Positions 39,074 through 51,314 of a stretch of 64,000 bases of DNA are shown here, piece after piece. The stretch lies in assembly GCA_001600875.1 (NCBI GenBank), contig BCLD01000001.1:492162-556161 (forward strand). The letters run 5' to 3'. The notes beneath the pieces are model-generated. The model was given only the letters and a program-made list of their open reading frames with translations. It was not told where the DNA came from and did not search any database. Numbering within the stretch: position 1 is the stretch's first letter; each line of letters opens with the position of its first letter. The position numbers were made by a program, and so were the translations under genes. This stretch comes from Solicoccozyma terricola. Lineage: Eukaryota > Basidiomycota > Tremellomycetes > Filobasidiales > Piskurozymaceae.

Positions 39074-39767
39074 GGTTGTGTGATGATGATTGTGGGAGGG
39101 GGGCGATGTACGGTGTGTGTTCGATGTGAACGGTGTGCGTTTATGTAGTATAGGTGACTCGCGAACACGACTTTGATATAACATCACGTGACAATTCGGG
39201 GAGAGGAAGGGAGGGGGGGAGGAGGGAGGGCAGCGTATCATGACGGGCACCCACACGCAGTATCATACACACATACACCACCTCCCTGTCCTCGCCTCGC
39301 CTACAACACGCATAGACAGATTTATTCACCCAAACCTCTTCCCGCGCTGGGACCAAAAAATGACCTCGTACAACCCTCGTGTACTCCGCACCTAAGTTTC
39401 ATCACTGTCTTGTATACGACAAAAGTAGCTGGCTGCATCGAGGCGTTGATACGAGTTATCTGTAGGGCGTTGAATCGGGTTGGACATTCAATGGATGTTG
39501 TAGGTGAAATGAGGGAGTGATGTCGGGTGTTGTGGATTGATCCATCTACGCGCACCCACGCGAGACTGAACGGCTTTCGATCGATCCAACCAACGCGTTT
39601 GGCCGTACATGCATACATACATATATCCATACATACATACATCCATTTCAATCACAACTCCCACTCCACACTCCACGACCCACAACCCACAACCCACAAC
39701 CTACAACCCATACCCATCCCCCCATACCGACCCCTAATCGTGTTGCCTTTTCAAGAGCCGAGGGAGA
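39074..39767. promoter_or_regulatory. Divergent promoter ILV1 / BRCT gene with E-box and microsatellites
   Basis: 694-bp shared upstream region. A palindromic TCACGTGA is at 39184-39191, 111 bp upstream of ILV1. (CATA)n repeats occupy about 39606-39642, and imperfect CACAACC repeats about 39673-39705, close to the BRCT gene start at 39768. No coding evidence. Confidence 0.65.
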
Positions 39768-40745
39768 ATGGATAACCCAAGTAGCGATCGATATACTGAT
39801 CCAGATATGGATTATGATTCGATTATAGCCTCGATTGACGTTGATAATTTTATTCCTTCAACGTCTATGGATGGATCGATGGGTATGATGGAGGTAGTTG
39901 GGAGAAGAAATAAGACGAGTTGGGAAGATGAGGGAAAGGGGGAGGGATCGGAGGGATTCGAGGGACTTGATTCGGTGTTGGAGTTGGATCCTAAGAAAAT
40001 ACCGAAAAGAACATCAGTTGCGGATTTGTTACGACGGAATCGAAAACAAGATGATAGGAATGTTGGTGGTGGTGGTGGTGGTGTTGTTATTACGACGACG
40101 CCGACGACGACGACGACTGGTATTCGTACATCAATTGAATCACAAGGTCGTATTAAACGAGAAAGAAAGTCGTCGTCGTCAAATAGATCATCTTCATCAT
40201 CATCATCTTCACAACAATATCGAAATGAATATTCTAATCTCGATATTCATCCTTCTCCTTTGAATAAACGAATACGTACTATTGAAACGCCGACGACGCC
40301 GACGACGACAACGAGTGCTATCAAATCACCACGATCCACATACACTGAATCACAAAATAAACCCAATTCCAAAAAAAACATCGAATGGTCTCATACATCT
40401 GAACCTTCACTTTTACATACATCTTCTACACTTCATTTGTTTGGTATTGGTTCTTCTTCGAATACCAATACCACAGACCAAGTAGAATTTTTGAATGGGG
40501 AGGAAACCATACAATCCCGAATAAACACCCGGTCTTTCAAAGCGAAACCAAAACAAGTCTCAGAATTAGGAAAAAGGTCATCGTCGTATAAATCGAATGA
40601 TATGAAAATGAAAAAGCAAAAAAAAGAAGAATTCAAAGAATTTAAGAATGAGAAAGAAGTTGATAGATTTTTATTGAGTACATTGGGTAAGGAAGGGAAT
40701 CCGTTAACGAATTCGGATTTATATTCGAGGTGAGAGTGCGTCCCG

Positions 40746-40794
<49 letters not shown>

Positions 40795-42176
40795 AGGGGG
40801 GTGAATACGGAAGGTGGAGAATAGTGATGAAACTGACGTCGAGTGTTTGGTTTTTGGGAACAGGACTACACATGTTATTTCAGCTTCTACAGGACATCAG
40901 TAGGTCTTTTCATCACCTATCCGGGGAGTGTCGGTCGATATCTGATTACTACCTACATACCAACAGAGTCTCCAATCGAGGCCCTGCGAAATTTACAATG
41001 CCTAATCAAACGTATATTCAAAAAAGGAATGAAAAGTTGAAAGAGCAATTCATCGCGAAGGCGGGGGATAATGATGTTTTGTCTACTTTTGAACGAGAAG
41101 AAAACGATAAATCAAGCGAGAATAATGAAGATGATGTTATCCTATCCAATCACTTGGAGGATAAGGAAGATCGCACGGCCATTGAAAAGATTGATGGAAA
41201 GGGAACGTCCGGTGAGACAGGGAATGGGAAAGCATTCGAGGATTGGATTAATCGTGGGAAAAGACCGAAAAGAATCGGTGTGACGGATGTGGTATGTCGG
41301 GTTTTTATTATTTTACCCCCCCCCCCCCCCCCCCACCATGAAACAGTGATTGATTGTGTGAGGGGGGAATCTATTGGCTATATATTGACTAAAATCAAAT
41401 GTTCTCCTTTTTTTCGTTTTGATTATGCTAGAAAAGTGGTATTTTTGGTGAGAGGGAAGGGGGTATCCGGGCGTGGCGAGAGATACTGACCGATGGACTC
41501 GAATTAGCCGGTTGTACAATCTACTTGAATGGATACACTGGACCTCGTACTTCTGATCTCGAATTGAAAAGACTGATCGCCATTCACGGTGGCAATGTGA
41601 GGTGAATAGCCAGCCCGTTTTTCGTTTTTCTTTCTTCTCCAGACGAAAACAAGACGTGACCACATTATCTGACGACCCGTTTCCCTTACACCACTTCCAA
41701 GCTACCACTGCACATCATCATGCACTCATATCCTCGTCGCAACGGGATTGAGCGGAACAAAGGCCCAGAAATTCTTGGACGCGAGTAGTTCTACGAGGAA
41801 AGGGAAGAGGAAAGTTGTTCATGTGGATTGTGAGTTTGGAACTAGTAGCATGTTGGTGTTTGCAGTGTTGTTGAGCTGATGATGTATATGCATATGTATA
41901 TGTACAATAGGGGCGTTGGATTCTGTTATCCAGGGGAAGAAATTATCAGAGACGGGGTATAATGTGATAACGAACGAGGTGAATGAAAAGAAAGAAAAAA
42001 ATGGGCAAAACGTCTGCCCTGCAGGGCTGCAGGCGAGGCGGCATTGTGGCACGTACTGACGGAATGTTCGGTACGATGTACAGGCTCAACCGACATTATT
42101 CTCGTCATTGGGTCACAAACCACGTCCGGCCAGCGGGAGTCGTGGGGTGACGTCTGGTACGATGGGGGTCCAGTAA
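39768..42176 (+). CDS. BRCT-domain protein resembling the Rev1 N-terminus, no polymerase domain
   Basis: Long disordered N-terminus from 39768 (MDNPSSDRYTDPDMDYDSII) with Ser, Thr and poly-Gly runs. After intron 40730-40863 come TTHVISASTGHQ and YIQKRNEKLKEQF, comparable to the helix before the Rev1 BRCT. The BRCT follows: GCTIYLNGYTGPRTSDLELK, RLIAIHGGNVSYHC, SSCTHILVATGLSGTKAQKF and KVVHVDWALDSVIQGKKLSE, closely like the INGYT/THII/PEWI pattern of Rev1. The last exon reads AQPTLFSSLGHKPRPASGSR and stops at 42176, with the next gene 353 bp on, so no Y-family polymerase is attached. Six introns; two carry long homopolymers (G47 and C19). It may bind PCNA/DNA ends as Rev1 BRCT does; function is inferred. 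Confidence 0.7.
40747..40793. repeat. Poly-G (47) in intron 1 of the BRCT gene
   Basis: Forty-seven uninterrupted G in the sense strand, 17 nt after the 5' splice site of the 134-nt intron 40730-40863. It is the longest homopolymer in the window; exact length is likely uncertain and polymorphic. Confidence 0.9.
41316..41334. repeat. Poly-C (19) in an intron of the BRCT gene
   Basis: Nineteen C in the sense strand within the 140-nt intron 41292-41431, about 100 nt before the acceptor. Confidence 0.9.
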
Positions 42177-42528
42177 CCCGTGTACATGTCCATGAATTCC
42201 CAATTTCCCATCTGTGAGAGATGCATGTGGCCAGCGGTGACGCACGCGGCTTTTGCGACGTGGGATAGTTGTAAATAGGGGAGATGGGGGAGGGAAGGTC
42301 AAGCAGCCAGCACCCACACACACACACACAGCCAGGGGGTCCACTGCGGAACATCGTAGCATCGCAGCACCGTCCAGCCTCGGCGTACTTCAGTCTCTCC
42401 CCCTACATCCCATCCCGCTAGTCCCCACCACCACATCCCAACCCCCATCGAGATCGCACTCCTTTCACACAACTTTTCTCCCCCCAAACCAACTTCATCA
42501 GGGCCTTTCGCTCAGCGTTGACAACAAC
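42177..42528. promoter_or_regulatory. Upstream region of the GH63-like gene
   Basis: 352 bp holding a (CA)n microsatellite at about 42310-42329 and a pyrimidine-rich stretch (42390-42490) typical of fungal core promoters just before the start at 42529. Confidence 0.6.
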
Positions 42529-45500
42529 ATGTCAGCTGCTAAAAAGCTTCAGAACAAGTTGTTCGGTGGGTCAGGGTCAGGCACTCCAGTACCGCTGCAG
42601 ACTGGGACACAATCAGCTAGTACTTCGAGTAGTCCCGGAGGTGAGTCGAGGTGGGGAACGAGGTAAATGGGTTCCAAAAAGGCATCTGCTAACAAAAGTT
42701 GTCATTCGCTTCGTCCCGTTGATGGAATCTTCTTTGGCATCCTCGTGGAATCCTCATCTCACCCTTACCCCCCCCCCCCCCCCTCTCCATGCATCCCCGC
42801 CCACACACATCATTCTTCTCACTAGAAACCGGAACAGTAACTCCAACTCCATCTTCTCCAGCTCCAACCCCAGCTCCAACCGCACAAATGGAAAACCTCC
42901 GTATTAATATCCCACCACCAACTCGTCCTGACAGTGCAGCCGGAATATCAGCCGCCGCTGGACAAGCTAAAGATGCATTGCCGAAGAAAGGACCAGCTCC
43001 ATCGGGACAGGGAGTTGCGCCGCCTGTTCCGACGACACAAATCCAACCTCCTCTTGGAGAGGAGAGTGCTACGTCTCGTGAGTGGTATAGATGCTGGTAT
43101 CGGACCGTCATATGCAGATAACTGAAGTTCTCCGCATGATATCCTATCAGCTCATCCCGTTTCGAGCGATACCGATACTCCTTTACCCGCTGGTTCCGAT
43201 ATACCCGTTCGTATTTCTCCCATATCAATCATCATCACTGTGCTATGATATAGCTGATACGACAAAAACAACATATATCCTTTCCTCCACAGTCTCTCCG
43301 TGATAGGTTGCTGAAGAGCATGGGTCCTAGGTACACTAGTGTCGAGGAACATAGGCTGGATGAGTGTGAACGATACGAGAAACACTGGAAGCGATGGGGA
43401 CCTTATCTCAGTGAAAGGCAATGGGTAAGTCGTTTTTATCCATTACAAATCATACGCAACGACAATCCTTCCTGATTAATGTCCTTTTGTTCCGTTTGTT
43501 CCTTTTTTTTTCGCTTCTACCAGGGAACTGTCCGAGAAGATTACTCTGCGAATGGAGATGCGTGGAACTCGTTCGATTTCGAAATGTCTAGGAGTAGAGC
43601 TTATCGTTGGGGTGAAGATGGTATAGGTGGGATCAGTGATAATCATCAGAGGATTTGTTTTTCTCTAGCATTGTGGAATGGTAAAGATAGAATCCTAAAG
43701 GAGAGGTTGTATGGTCTGACTGGTAATCAAGGTCAGTTCGATCTTAGCTTTTCAACGTTCTTCCCTGGATGCTTCGCTGACGCTGATTTCCTTCTTTGAA
43801 ACAACAGGTAATCACGGAGAAGACGTCAAAGAGCTATACTATTACCTCGACTCGACTCCAACTCACTCGTACATGAAATTCCTGTACAAATATCCTCAAG
43901 CCGCTTTCCCATATGAGCAGCTCATCGTTGAGAACCAACATAGGAGCAGGGAGGTCAGCGAGTTTGAAATTATGGATTCGGATGTCTTTGACGGGGATAG
44001 GTATTGGGATGTATTCGTCGAGGTATGTGGTCTCGCAGGAGAGTCGGGTGTTAAGCGTCGGAGACTGATGTCACAACAACCACGCCTCCCTTCGCTCGCA
44101 GTACGCCAAGGATGAAGAAGATCCAGATGGCATTGCTATCCGTATCACCGCTTACAATCGTGGGCCTGATCCGGCCGATTTACACATCCTGCCTCAATTG
44201 TTCTTTCGCAATACCTGGTCTTGGAACAAGGAGATTCCAAAGGATCGACCTCTAATGCATCAAACGGATGAAGGGACCATCAAGGTCGATCATCCTACTT
44301 TGAAGACTCACTTGTACTGCACCCCTAGTCCAGCGCCCGCTGCTCCTGCCAAAGGGGGTGTAGTCATGGTGGATGGACCAAGTGTGGTACCCGATCTCCT
44401 TTTCACCGAGAACGAGACTAACTTTGAGGTTCGTTTCTAAGAGATACTCCATCATCGGACAATTAACCGAGTGCCCATTCGCAGCGTCTGTACAAGGGCA
44501 AGAACCGTACACCTTACGTCAAGGATGCGTTTCACGACTACCTTATCAAGTCACACCGACCTGTCGAGGAGCCTGAGGTCCTTCAAGAGAAGTCCACCCC
44601 GTCGTTGAAGTCGCCTACAGGCGAAACGACATCGCTACCGACTGATCATCAGGACGCCGACGGCCAAAATGGCGAGGCAGTCGCCTCAAACGGTTCGTCC
44701 GATGGCATGGACGAAGACGAAGAACAAATCACCACCCCACCGGCGCATCCTGTGGTAGACGATGACGGCCGCCGATTCGTCAATCCCGACAAGGAGGGAA
44801 CGAAGGCTGCAGCGCATTACTTCTTCCCTGCCGTTCCAGGCAGGGGTGGATGCGTCGTCGTTAGACTCAAGATGTCGCACAAATCGCCAGAAGAGGATCT
44901 CTCAGTTGTCGATGAGGAGCTGTTTGATGACCAGGTCGAGGATCGCCGTATCGACAGTGACGAGTTTTACTCGCGTATCGCCAGGGGTCCCATTACGGAT
45001 GATCTTCGCAACATCATGAGGCAAGCTCTATCGGGTATGCTATGGACGAAGCAGTATTATCAGTTCATTCAGAAAGAGTGGATTGAAGGTGACCCTGGAC
45101 ACCCTCCTCCACCCCCTGAAAGGAAGTGGGTCAGGAATAAGGTGAGCCGATGCTGTTCTGGCTATTCTGGCTAATCAATCCAATTCGCTGCTAATGGCGA
45201 TCCAACGCAGGAATGGAAACACATGTATATTAACGATATCCTCTCCATGCCGGACAAGTGGGAATATCCTTGGTTCGCTACGTGGGACACCGCTTTCCAC
45301 TGCATTCCTCTGGCCATGGTAGATCCGGCCTTTGCCAAAAAGCAACTCGACTTGATGACCAGGGAATGGTACATGAAGCCGGATGGTGCGCTCCCCGCCT
45401 ACGAGTGGAACTTCAGTGACGTCAACCCCCCTGTCCATGCCTGGTCTACCTTCCGTGTGTTCAAGATCGAGCGAAAACTGTTCGGTCGCGAGGATCTGGA

Positions 45501-47412
45501 TTTCCTCGAGAGGGTGTTCCAGAAGCTCCTGCTTAATTTCACCTGGTGGGTCAACCGCAAGGACGCCGGTGGAAACAATGTTTTCGAGGGTGGATTCTTG
45601 GGTCTCGACAACATCGGACCTTTCAATCGATCGGAGCCATTGCCTACGGGGGGTACACTTAGGCAGGCGGACGGCACTGCGTGGATGGCTTTCTTCTCAC
45701 TGAACATGTAGGTCATTACTTGAAAATTGCCAAGCTGCTCGTGGGCTGATTTATCCTTCCTCAGGTTGAACATCGCCTTGGAGCTGGCCAAGCACAACCC
45801 TACCTACGAGGATATCGCGTCCAAGGTTTGTGAATTGCTTGATCTTCATGGAGGGACAATATACTAATGATTCCTGCACCTTTTAGTTCTTCGAGCACTT
45901 CCTCTTTATCGCCGATGCCATGACCTTCACCGCAGGCGAGGCCGAGCACTCTCTGTGGAATGAAGCCGATGGGTTCTACTACGACGCCATCTCATGGGGT
46001 GGCGGCCATTCTCAGCAGCTCCCTGTCCACTCGATGGTCGGTCTCATCCCATTGTACGCCACCTTGACTCTCGAACCTCAAGTGATCAAACGTTTCCCCG
46101 GATTCAAGAAGCGTATGGATTGGTTCATCGAAAACAGACCCGATATCTCGCAAAGGAACATCGCAAGTTTGAAGGTTGAAGGCCGAGCTGACAGGAAGCT
46201 TTTGGCGCTCGCTTCCAAGGACAGGTTGGTTAGGATTTTGGAGAAGATGTTGGACGAGAAGGAGTTCTTCTCGGATTACGGCATCAGATCGTGAGTATCA
46301 GGTTCGTCTTCATTGACCAACAACGCGCTGATAGGCTCTGCCTTGACTAGGCTCTCTCTCTTCCATCACGAGAATCCCTTCAATATGAATGTGAACGGAG
46401 AGGACTTTGGTGTTGCATACTGGCCTGGAGACTCCAAGTCTGGCATGGTGAGTAGCTCGTCCCCATCTGTCGGCGATGTTACTGATGGCGAGCTGTGGCT
46501 TTAGTTCGGTGGTAACTCCAATTGGCGGGGACCGATTTGGTTCGCGGTGAACTTCTTGCTCATTGAGAGGCGAGTGTGGTATGATTTTACGTTGAACCAG
46601 CGCAGACACTGACTCTGGATCCACAATGCAGTCTCCAACGTTTCCACCAATACTACGGCGATTCCCTCCTCATCGAATGCCCGACCGGAAGTGGAGATGT
46701 GAGTTCTCGCGCCCAGTGGATTCCACAGCCATGCTGATATCTCGTCTATGCAGTACATGAACCTGGCCGCTGTGGCCGAGGAGATCCAACATCGTCTCAT
46801 TCACATCTTCGGACGTGACCCTGAGGGTCGCAGAGCGACAAATGGTGGCAACCCCAAGTTGAACCGAGACCCTCATTTCAGGGACTATGTTCTGTTCCAT
46901 GAGGTCAGTGTGAAAATATTTGTCCAATGTATGACGTGAGCTGATAGACGTTGGGGTAACGCAGTTCTTCCACGGAAATGATGGGAGGGGTCTCGGTGCC
47001 AGTCATCAAACTGGATGGACGGGGCTTGTTGCTTGGAGTATCATGCAGAGGTGCGTGTCACTTGGCCTTTCAGGATGCTCTGTGACTCCGCTGATCAAAG
47101 ATACATTGCTTCGTCATTTAGCGGAGAGTCTTGTCGACTTCCTCGAACCCCCAGAAGTGAGTTATCAGCTAATAACGAAGCGAGAGATGACAATCTATTG
47201 ATCACGCCCTCCGGTTCTCTTCTTCCAGCTCCCAGGAGTTCCGCCAAGCACTACTTCGACGAGCACATCAACACTCCGAGCGAGTTTGGGGATGAGAGCG
47301 CATACTCGGCTTACTCCACTGTCAGGTGGGTTGTTATAGCGTTGTCATACTGCGAGGGGCTGCTAATTGCGAATTGCTTCACAGCGAGTACCCCGAGCCT
47401 GATGAATTGTAA
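42529..47412 (+). CDS. GH63-like (alpha/alpha)6-barrel glycosidase, cytosolic form
   Basis: Large protein of the mannosyl-oligosaccharide-glucosidase-like (GH63) superfamily. Conserved blocks: RLKSMG-type start of the catalytic region, [70 protein letters not shown] block ([20 protein letters not shown]), [83 protein letters not shown]. Unlike ER glucosidase I it has no signal peptide or membrane anchor: the N-terminus from 42529 is [20 protein letters not shown] and Pro-rich. This type is known from fungi and bacteria with unclear substrate. About 15 introns; intron 42641-42825 carries a C16 run. The final exons give [20 protein letters not shown] and EYPEPDEL. The joint near 47045-47160 is the least certain. 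Confidence 0.82.
42768..42783. repeat. Poly-C (16) in intron 1 of the GH63-like gene
   Basis: Sixteen C in the sense strand, about 42 nt upstream of the acceptor AG of the 185-nt intron 42641-42825. Confidence 0.9.
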
Positions 47413-47762
47413 ACCACCCCTCAAAGGTGGTGGGAAGGAAAAGGAAAGACAAAAAGGGTCTGTCATCATTAATTCGGGTTTTGATTCAGCAAGGGGTGCA
47501 CTCCCCATCATGTATAGAAGTCACTTCCATATTTCCATGAGTTTCATGGCAGACAAATTCTCCGTGATGATCGTGGCCGGAGCCATCCATGGAATGAAAG
47601 TCACGTGACGCGTAGAACAAACATCAACAATCAGCTTCCAAGATGGCTAGATATCGCTTTAATGGTTAGGAATCAGCGTCAACAGCGAGTTATCAACTCC
47701 ACGTCGTATCGACACCAGCATCAGAATCAGCTGTCAGCTATTAGCTGGTCAACTCCCATCCG
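47413..47762. promoter_or_regulatory. Promoter of the CLASP-like gene
   Basis: 350 bp between tandem plus-strand genes. Palindromic TCACGTGA at 47601-47608, 155 bp upstream of the CLASP-like start, plus repeated CAGC/TCAGC-type short motifs around 47630-47750. Confidence 0.55.
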
Positions 47763-50719
47763 ATGGCACTGACGAAGCAAATAGAAGATGCGCGGATTCC
47801 CGTAAGTCGCCAGATGGGCAAGGTCTGTTGACAAAGTAGTTGACTGATGGTCTACGTGACCACATGACATCTCCCCGATGATAGTGTACGAGCGCCGAGC
47901 AGCTTCACATTGAGCTGGATAAGTTAGTCGATACTCTTGCTCTTGTGGAAGGAGAAAATACCTGGGAGAAATTGGAGAGAGCAGTCATACGGTTTGCGGG
48001 AATAACGCGAGGTGGTGGATACAAGTTTACGGGAGTGTTCATGGAAGGAGTCGGTAGACAGGGAGCAGGAATAAGACTGGTACAATGCGTGAGTGCTGTA
48101 GCTACTCTTACAAAGTGATCTCAACCACTAAGTTCCCAGTTCGTCACAGATGCTGTCCGATCGAGGAAGACTGTCCGGAGCAGCTACTGACCTTCTGGCC
48201 ACTATGGCCCCGCGCCTGTCCATCCATTTCGCTCCACTCTCCACTCTCTACCTGCCGCCTATCATCAAGCTCCTCGCTCGTCCCAACAAGGTCTTCCTCC
48301 GACGAGCTGAAAAATGTTTGCTTCTTATCATAACCCATTGTCCGATCCCTCAACTCATCCCACTCGTGATGGATGGAGTACAAGACAAAAACGAGCAATG
48401 TAGAAGGGCTTGTGCTGTGGCAGTACAGAAGGTGATGGATGATTGGGATAAGACCGTGATTGGAGGGAAAGTAGCGGAGATCGAGGTAGCGATGAGGAAG
48501 ATGGCGACCGATAAAGATCCAGAGGTCAGAAAGGCCGGGAAGTCGGTATGGGAGAGGTATAAAGTGGTGTTTCCAGAGCGAGTGGACAGGTAGGTGTTTC
48601 TAAAGGTCTAGCATGATATTTTAATGGGCTTCACGCTGACCATCACATCCTACCTGCTTCCAGCTTCACCGAACCCCTAACGCCTACAATCAGCCGGTAT
48701 CTTGGTATTGCTGCCGGTCCCAAAGGTGCCAAGAAACCGCCAATCCCGACTATCAATACTTTTCGCCCACCTGCTATCGGTGCTGCACCTAGAGTAGCTG
48801 CACTGACCAGGACTGCGCAAACGTCGTCGGTTCTCGCCCCAACAAAAGCAACTATCTCACGCCAAACCACCGAACACCCACCTATCTCAGCTGTAAGGGC
48901 TGGGAAGATGGCTGAACGTGTTCCGATCAGCTCTCAATCTACGTCGAGGCCACTCGTGTCTAGGACTACCACGCTCCGTGCTTCTGCGATATCTTTGGAC
49001 CCCCTGCCATCAAAGCCTTATGCAAGATCAAAGTCAGCATCCGAGGTTCCAACCGAATCTTCCCTGACTTCACTATCGACATCGCGAGGTCTTGGTGGTC
49101 TCGGTGGTCCAGTTCGCCCGAAGCCGTCCGGTCATGCCGCTACCACAATGCACGTTCAAACTGCTGCAATGCGGAAACATGTCAGTGTTCTGGCTGGCGG
49201 AGCTTCTCGTCCCGCGCGGATGGTATCTGGTCAGGTGAACAAGAACATTGCGGAGGATAGCTCGATCTCAGCGTCATCGAGTGGCCCAGTTCGTCCCATC
49301 GCTCGACTTGTAAGCGTGCCGAGTATTATGTCTGGCGGGATGGCCGGTCCCAAAAACGGAAGTGTTACAGGTCCCCGAGACATCATCGCGGTCGCTCTTT
49401 CGCCGACTCCCGGAGCACAACGTGCAGAAGCCCGTGCGCTGGCGGAAGTCCCACATATTGCTCGCTCGGCCTCGTCTACTGCTAGCAACGACAGTGTGCG
49501 AGTCAAGCGACAGGGCGCAAGTTATCCGAACAAGAGTGGAGAAAGGATCGAACGACCTCGGGAACCGTTCCGACCTGGGCCATCTGGTCACGGTACGAAG
49601 GACAAGCCGACGGCCAGGTCAGCACTGGAGGGCTCAACGGCTTCACTGCCATCTTCAGAGAAGATCGTGGCCATAGCTCGCGTGATAGATTCAGCGCAAG
49701 TCTACGATCCCGCCGATGACATGAAGTCGCATCCAGAGATAGTTCAGTCTCCGTCGTCTGGTGAGATCACCACCATTGCGAACCGCGTCGAGGCGAACGG
49801 CGGCTTCTTCGAGGATGTCACGGAGACGTCGGCGCCGCGACCTATGCCTGCAGTCGACGATGTCACCGTCTTCTTCCAATCGTTCACACCGCAGGAGGAC
49901 CTCCTCCGGGAGATGCCAGGGGACGGCGATATGGCAGACGGTACGCTCACCGCCGAGTCGAGTGGCGCGGCCTCAGCTCCAATGCGGCGGAATATATTTG
50001 CACCAACCGGCTCCGACAAAGCGGACTTCATCCCGCCTGGTCAGCCGCCTCTATCCGCAAAGGACATTCCACTACCGCCATCACCACCTGCCAAATCAGA
50101 CTCGACTCTCGTTTTCCCTCCTCAAGGCCTCCAGCATAAGCCATCTATCGACCGCAGTGCGGCTTCGTCATCGAGCGAGACAGTTCGAACAGACTGGCAG
50201 TCCGACGCCGCCACCGATGATGATGGGCAGGAGGATGATCCGATGGTTGGAGTTAGGTTCAAGACTCCGTCGCGGCAGGGTCAACTGGTCAAGGTGTATA
50301 GGGCGCAGAAGAGCGTCGACAGAGGGACGGCAATTGAGTCAGGGAGATCAGCAGGAAGTGATCTGATTCAATTTTCTGAAGGCTCCGAGGTCTCCGACCG
50401 ACCTTTCGCATCTTCACGAAGTCATCCAGTCTCTTTCACAACTGTTTCACCCAAAATCGCCGCTCTCACTCAAACTCTTCTCTCTAAATCTTCAAACACT
50501 CTACACTCTACCCCTTCCACCCCTCAGTCCAACAAATCTCAAACGCTGAAAAATCGCGCTTTTACACCAATCCGAAGTGGTCTGGAGAAAGTGTCCAGAA
50601 CGGGAAGTACCACTCCGGCTGGTACGCCTCCACAGCAGAGAGACGCAGCGAGGGCTCTGCTGGCGAAGAAGAGAATTGAGGGCGGCGTCAGACATGGAAC
50701 GTTGGCGAGATCGAACTGA
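47763..50719 (+). CDS. CLASP/Stu1-like microtubule protein with a single N-terminal TOG domain
   Basis: Microtubule plus-end/kinetochore stabiliser of the CLASP family. A short first exon (MALTKQIEDARIP) precedes the CLASP_N TOG domain: CTSAEQLHIELDKLVDTLAL, WEKLERAVIRFAGITRGGGY, MLSDRGRLSGAATDLLATMA, ARPNKVFLRRAEKCLLLIIT, and KDPEVRKAGKSVWERYKVVF followed by FTEPLTPTISRYLGIAAGP, the usual end of the domain. The remaining ~650 residues are low-complexity Ser/Pro/Arg-rich and basic, as in the microtubule-binding linker. I see no second TOG and no C-terminal CLASP domain: the frame stops at 50719 (GGVRHGTLARSN). About 910 residues, shorter than typical CLASPs (about 1,200-1,500). Three introns join in phase. 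Confidence 0.8.
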
Positions 50720-51314
50720 TGCAGGCCGATTCGTATAGATACGGCCAAGAAGAGATGGACGGAGACGGACCCTTCTGTGCAGAGAAAAATAGCCTCTGTT
50801 GTTACTGTTTTGCTTGTTGGTTTTGATTTATTCTGTGTCAGGGTTTCCAAACCTGTAGTGTCGTATATAATCATGCTTCGAAATTCCTGGTTGGCGGCAC
50901 CTCATCCATGTCATCTCCTCTTCGCCACTGCACAGATGAAGAATAAAATGACACAATAGGCGAGAACATGATATGAATCTGAAACAGAATGTATACATGT
51001 CTTCGTCATGCATGATACTCCGTGCGGCAGAACCTCCCATGCATCTAACCGTACCCCTGCCTGCCACACCTCCTAACCACCGCCTTGCCACTCGCGCGAA
51101 CCATTGTCAGTTGAGACCACATACAAGCTCAACCCGAATCGCATCTATGATATCACAAAAGAAAAATACGTTGAAAGAGGCCGAGAGGTGCGATAAAAAT
51201 CACCCGACTGAGGATCTCTTTACGCTCCTTTCACATCATCAGGGATCGACCTAGCGACGAGAGGTGAACTTGGGAGAGGGACTCTCCTAACCGCTCTTTG
51301 ATCCCGCTGTTTCT
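50720..51314. other. Convergent intergenic region, CLASP-like / membrane protein
   Basis: 595 bp between converging stops. I see no gene, repeat or RNA structure; presumably two 3' UTRs. Confidence 0.5.
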
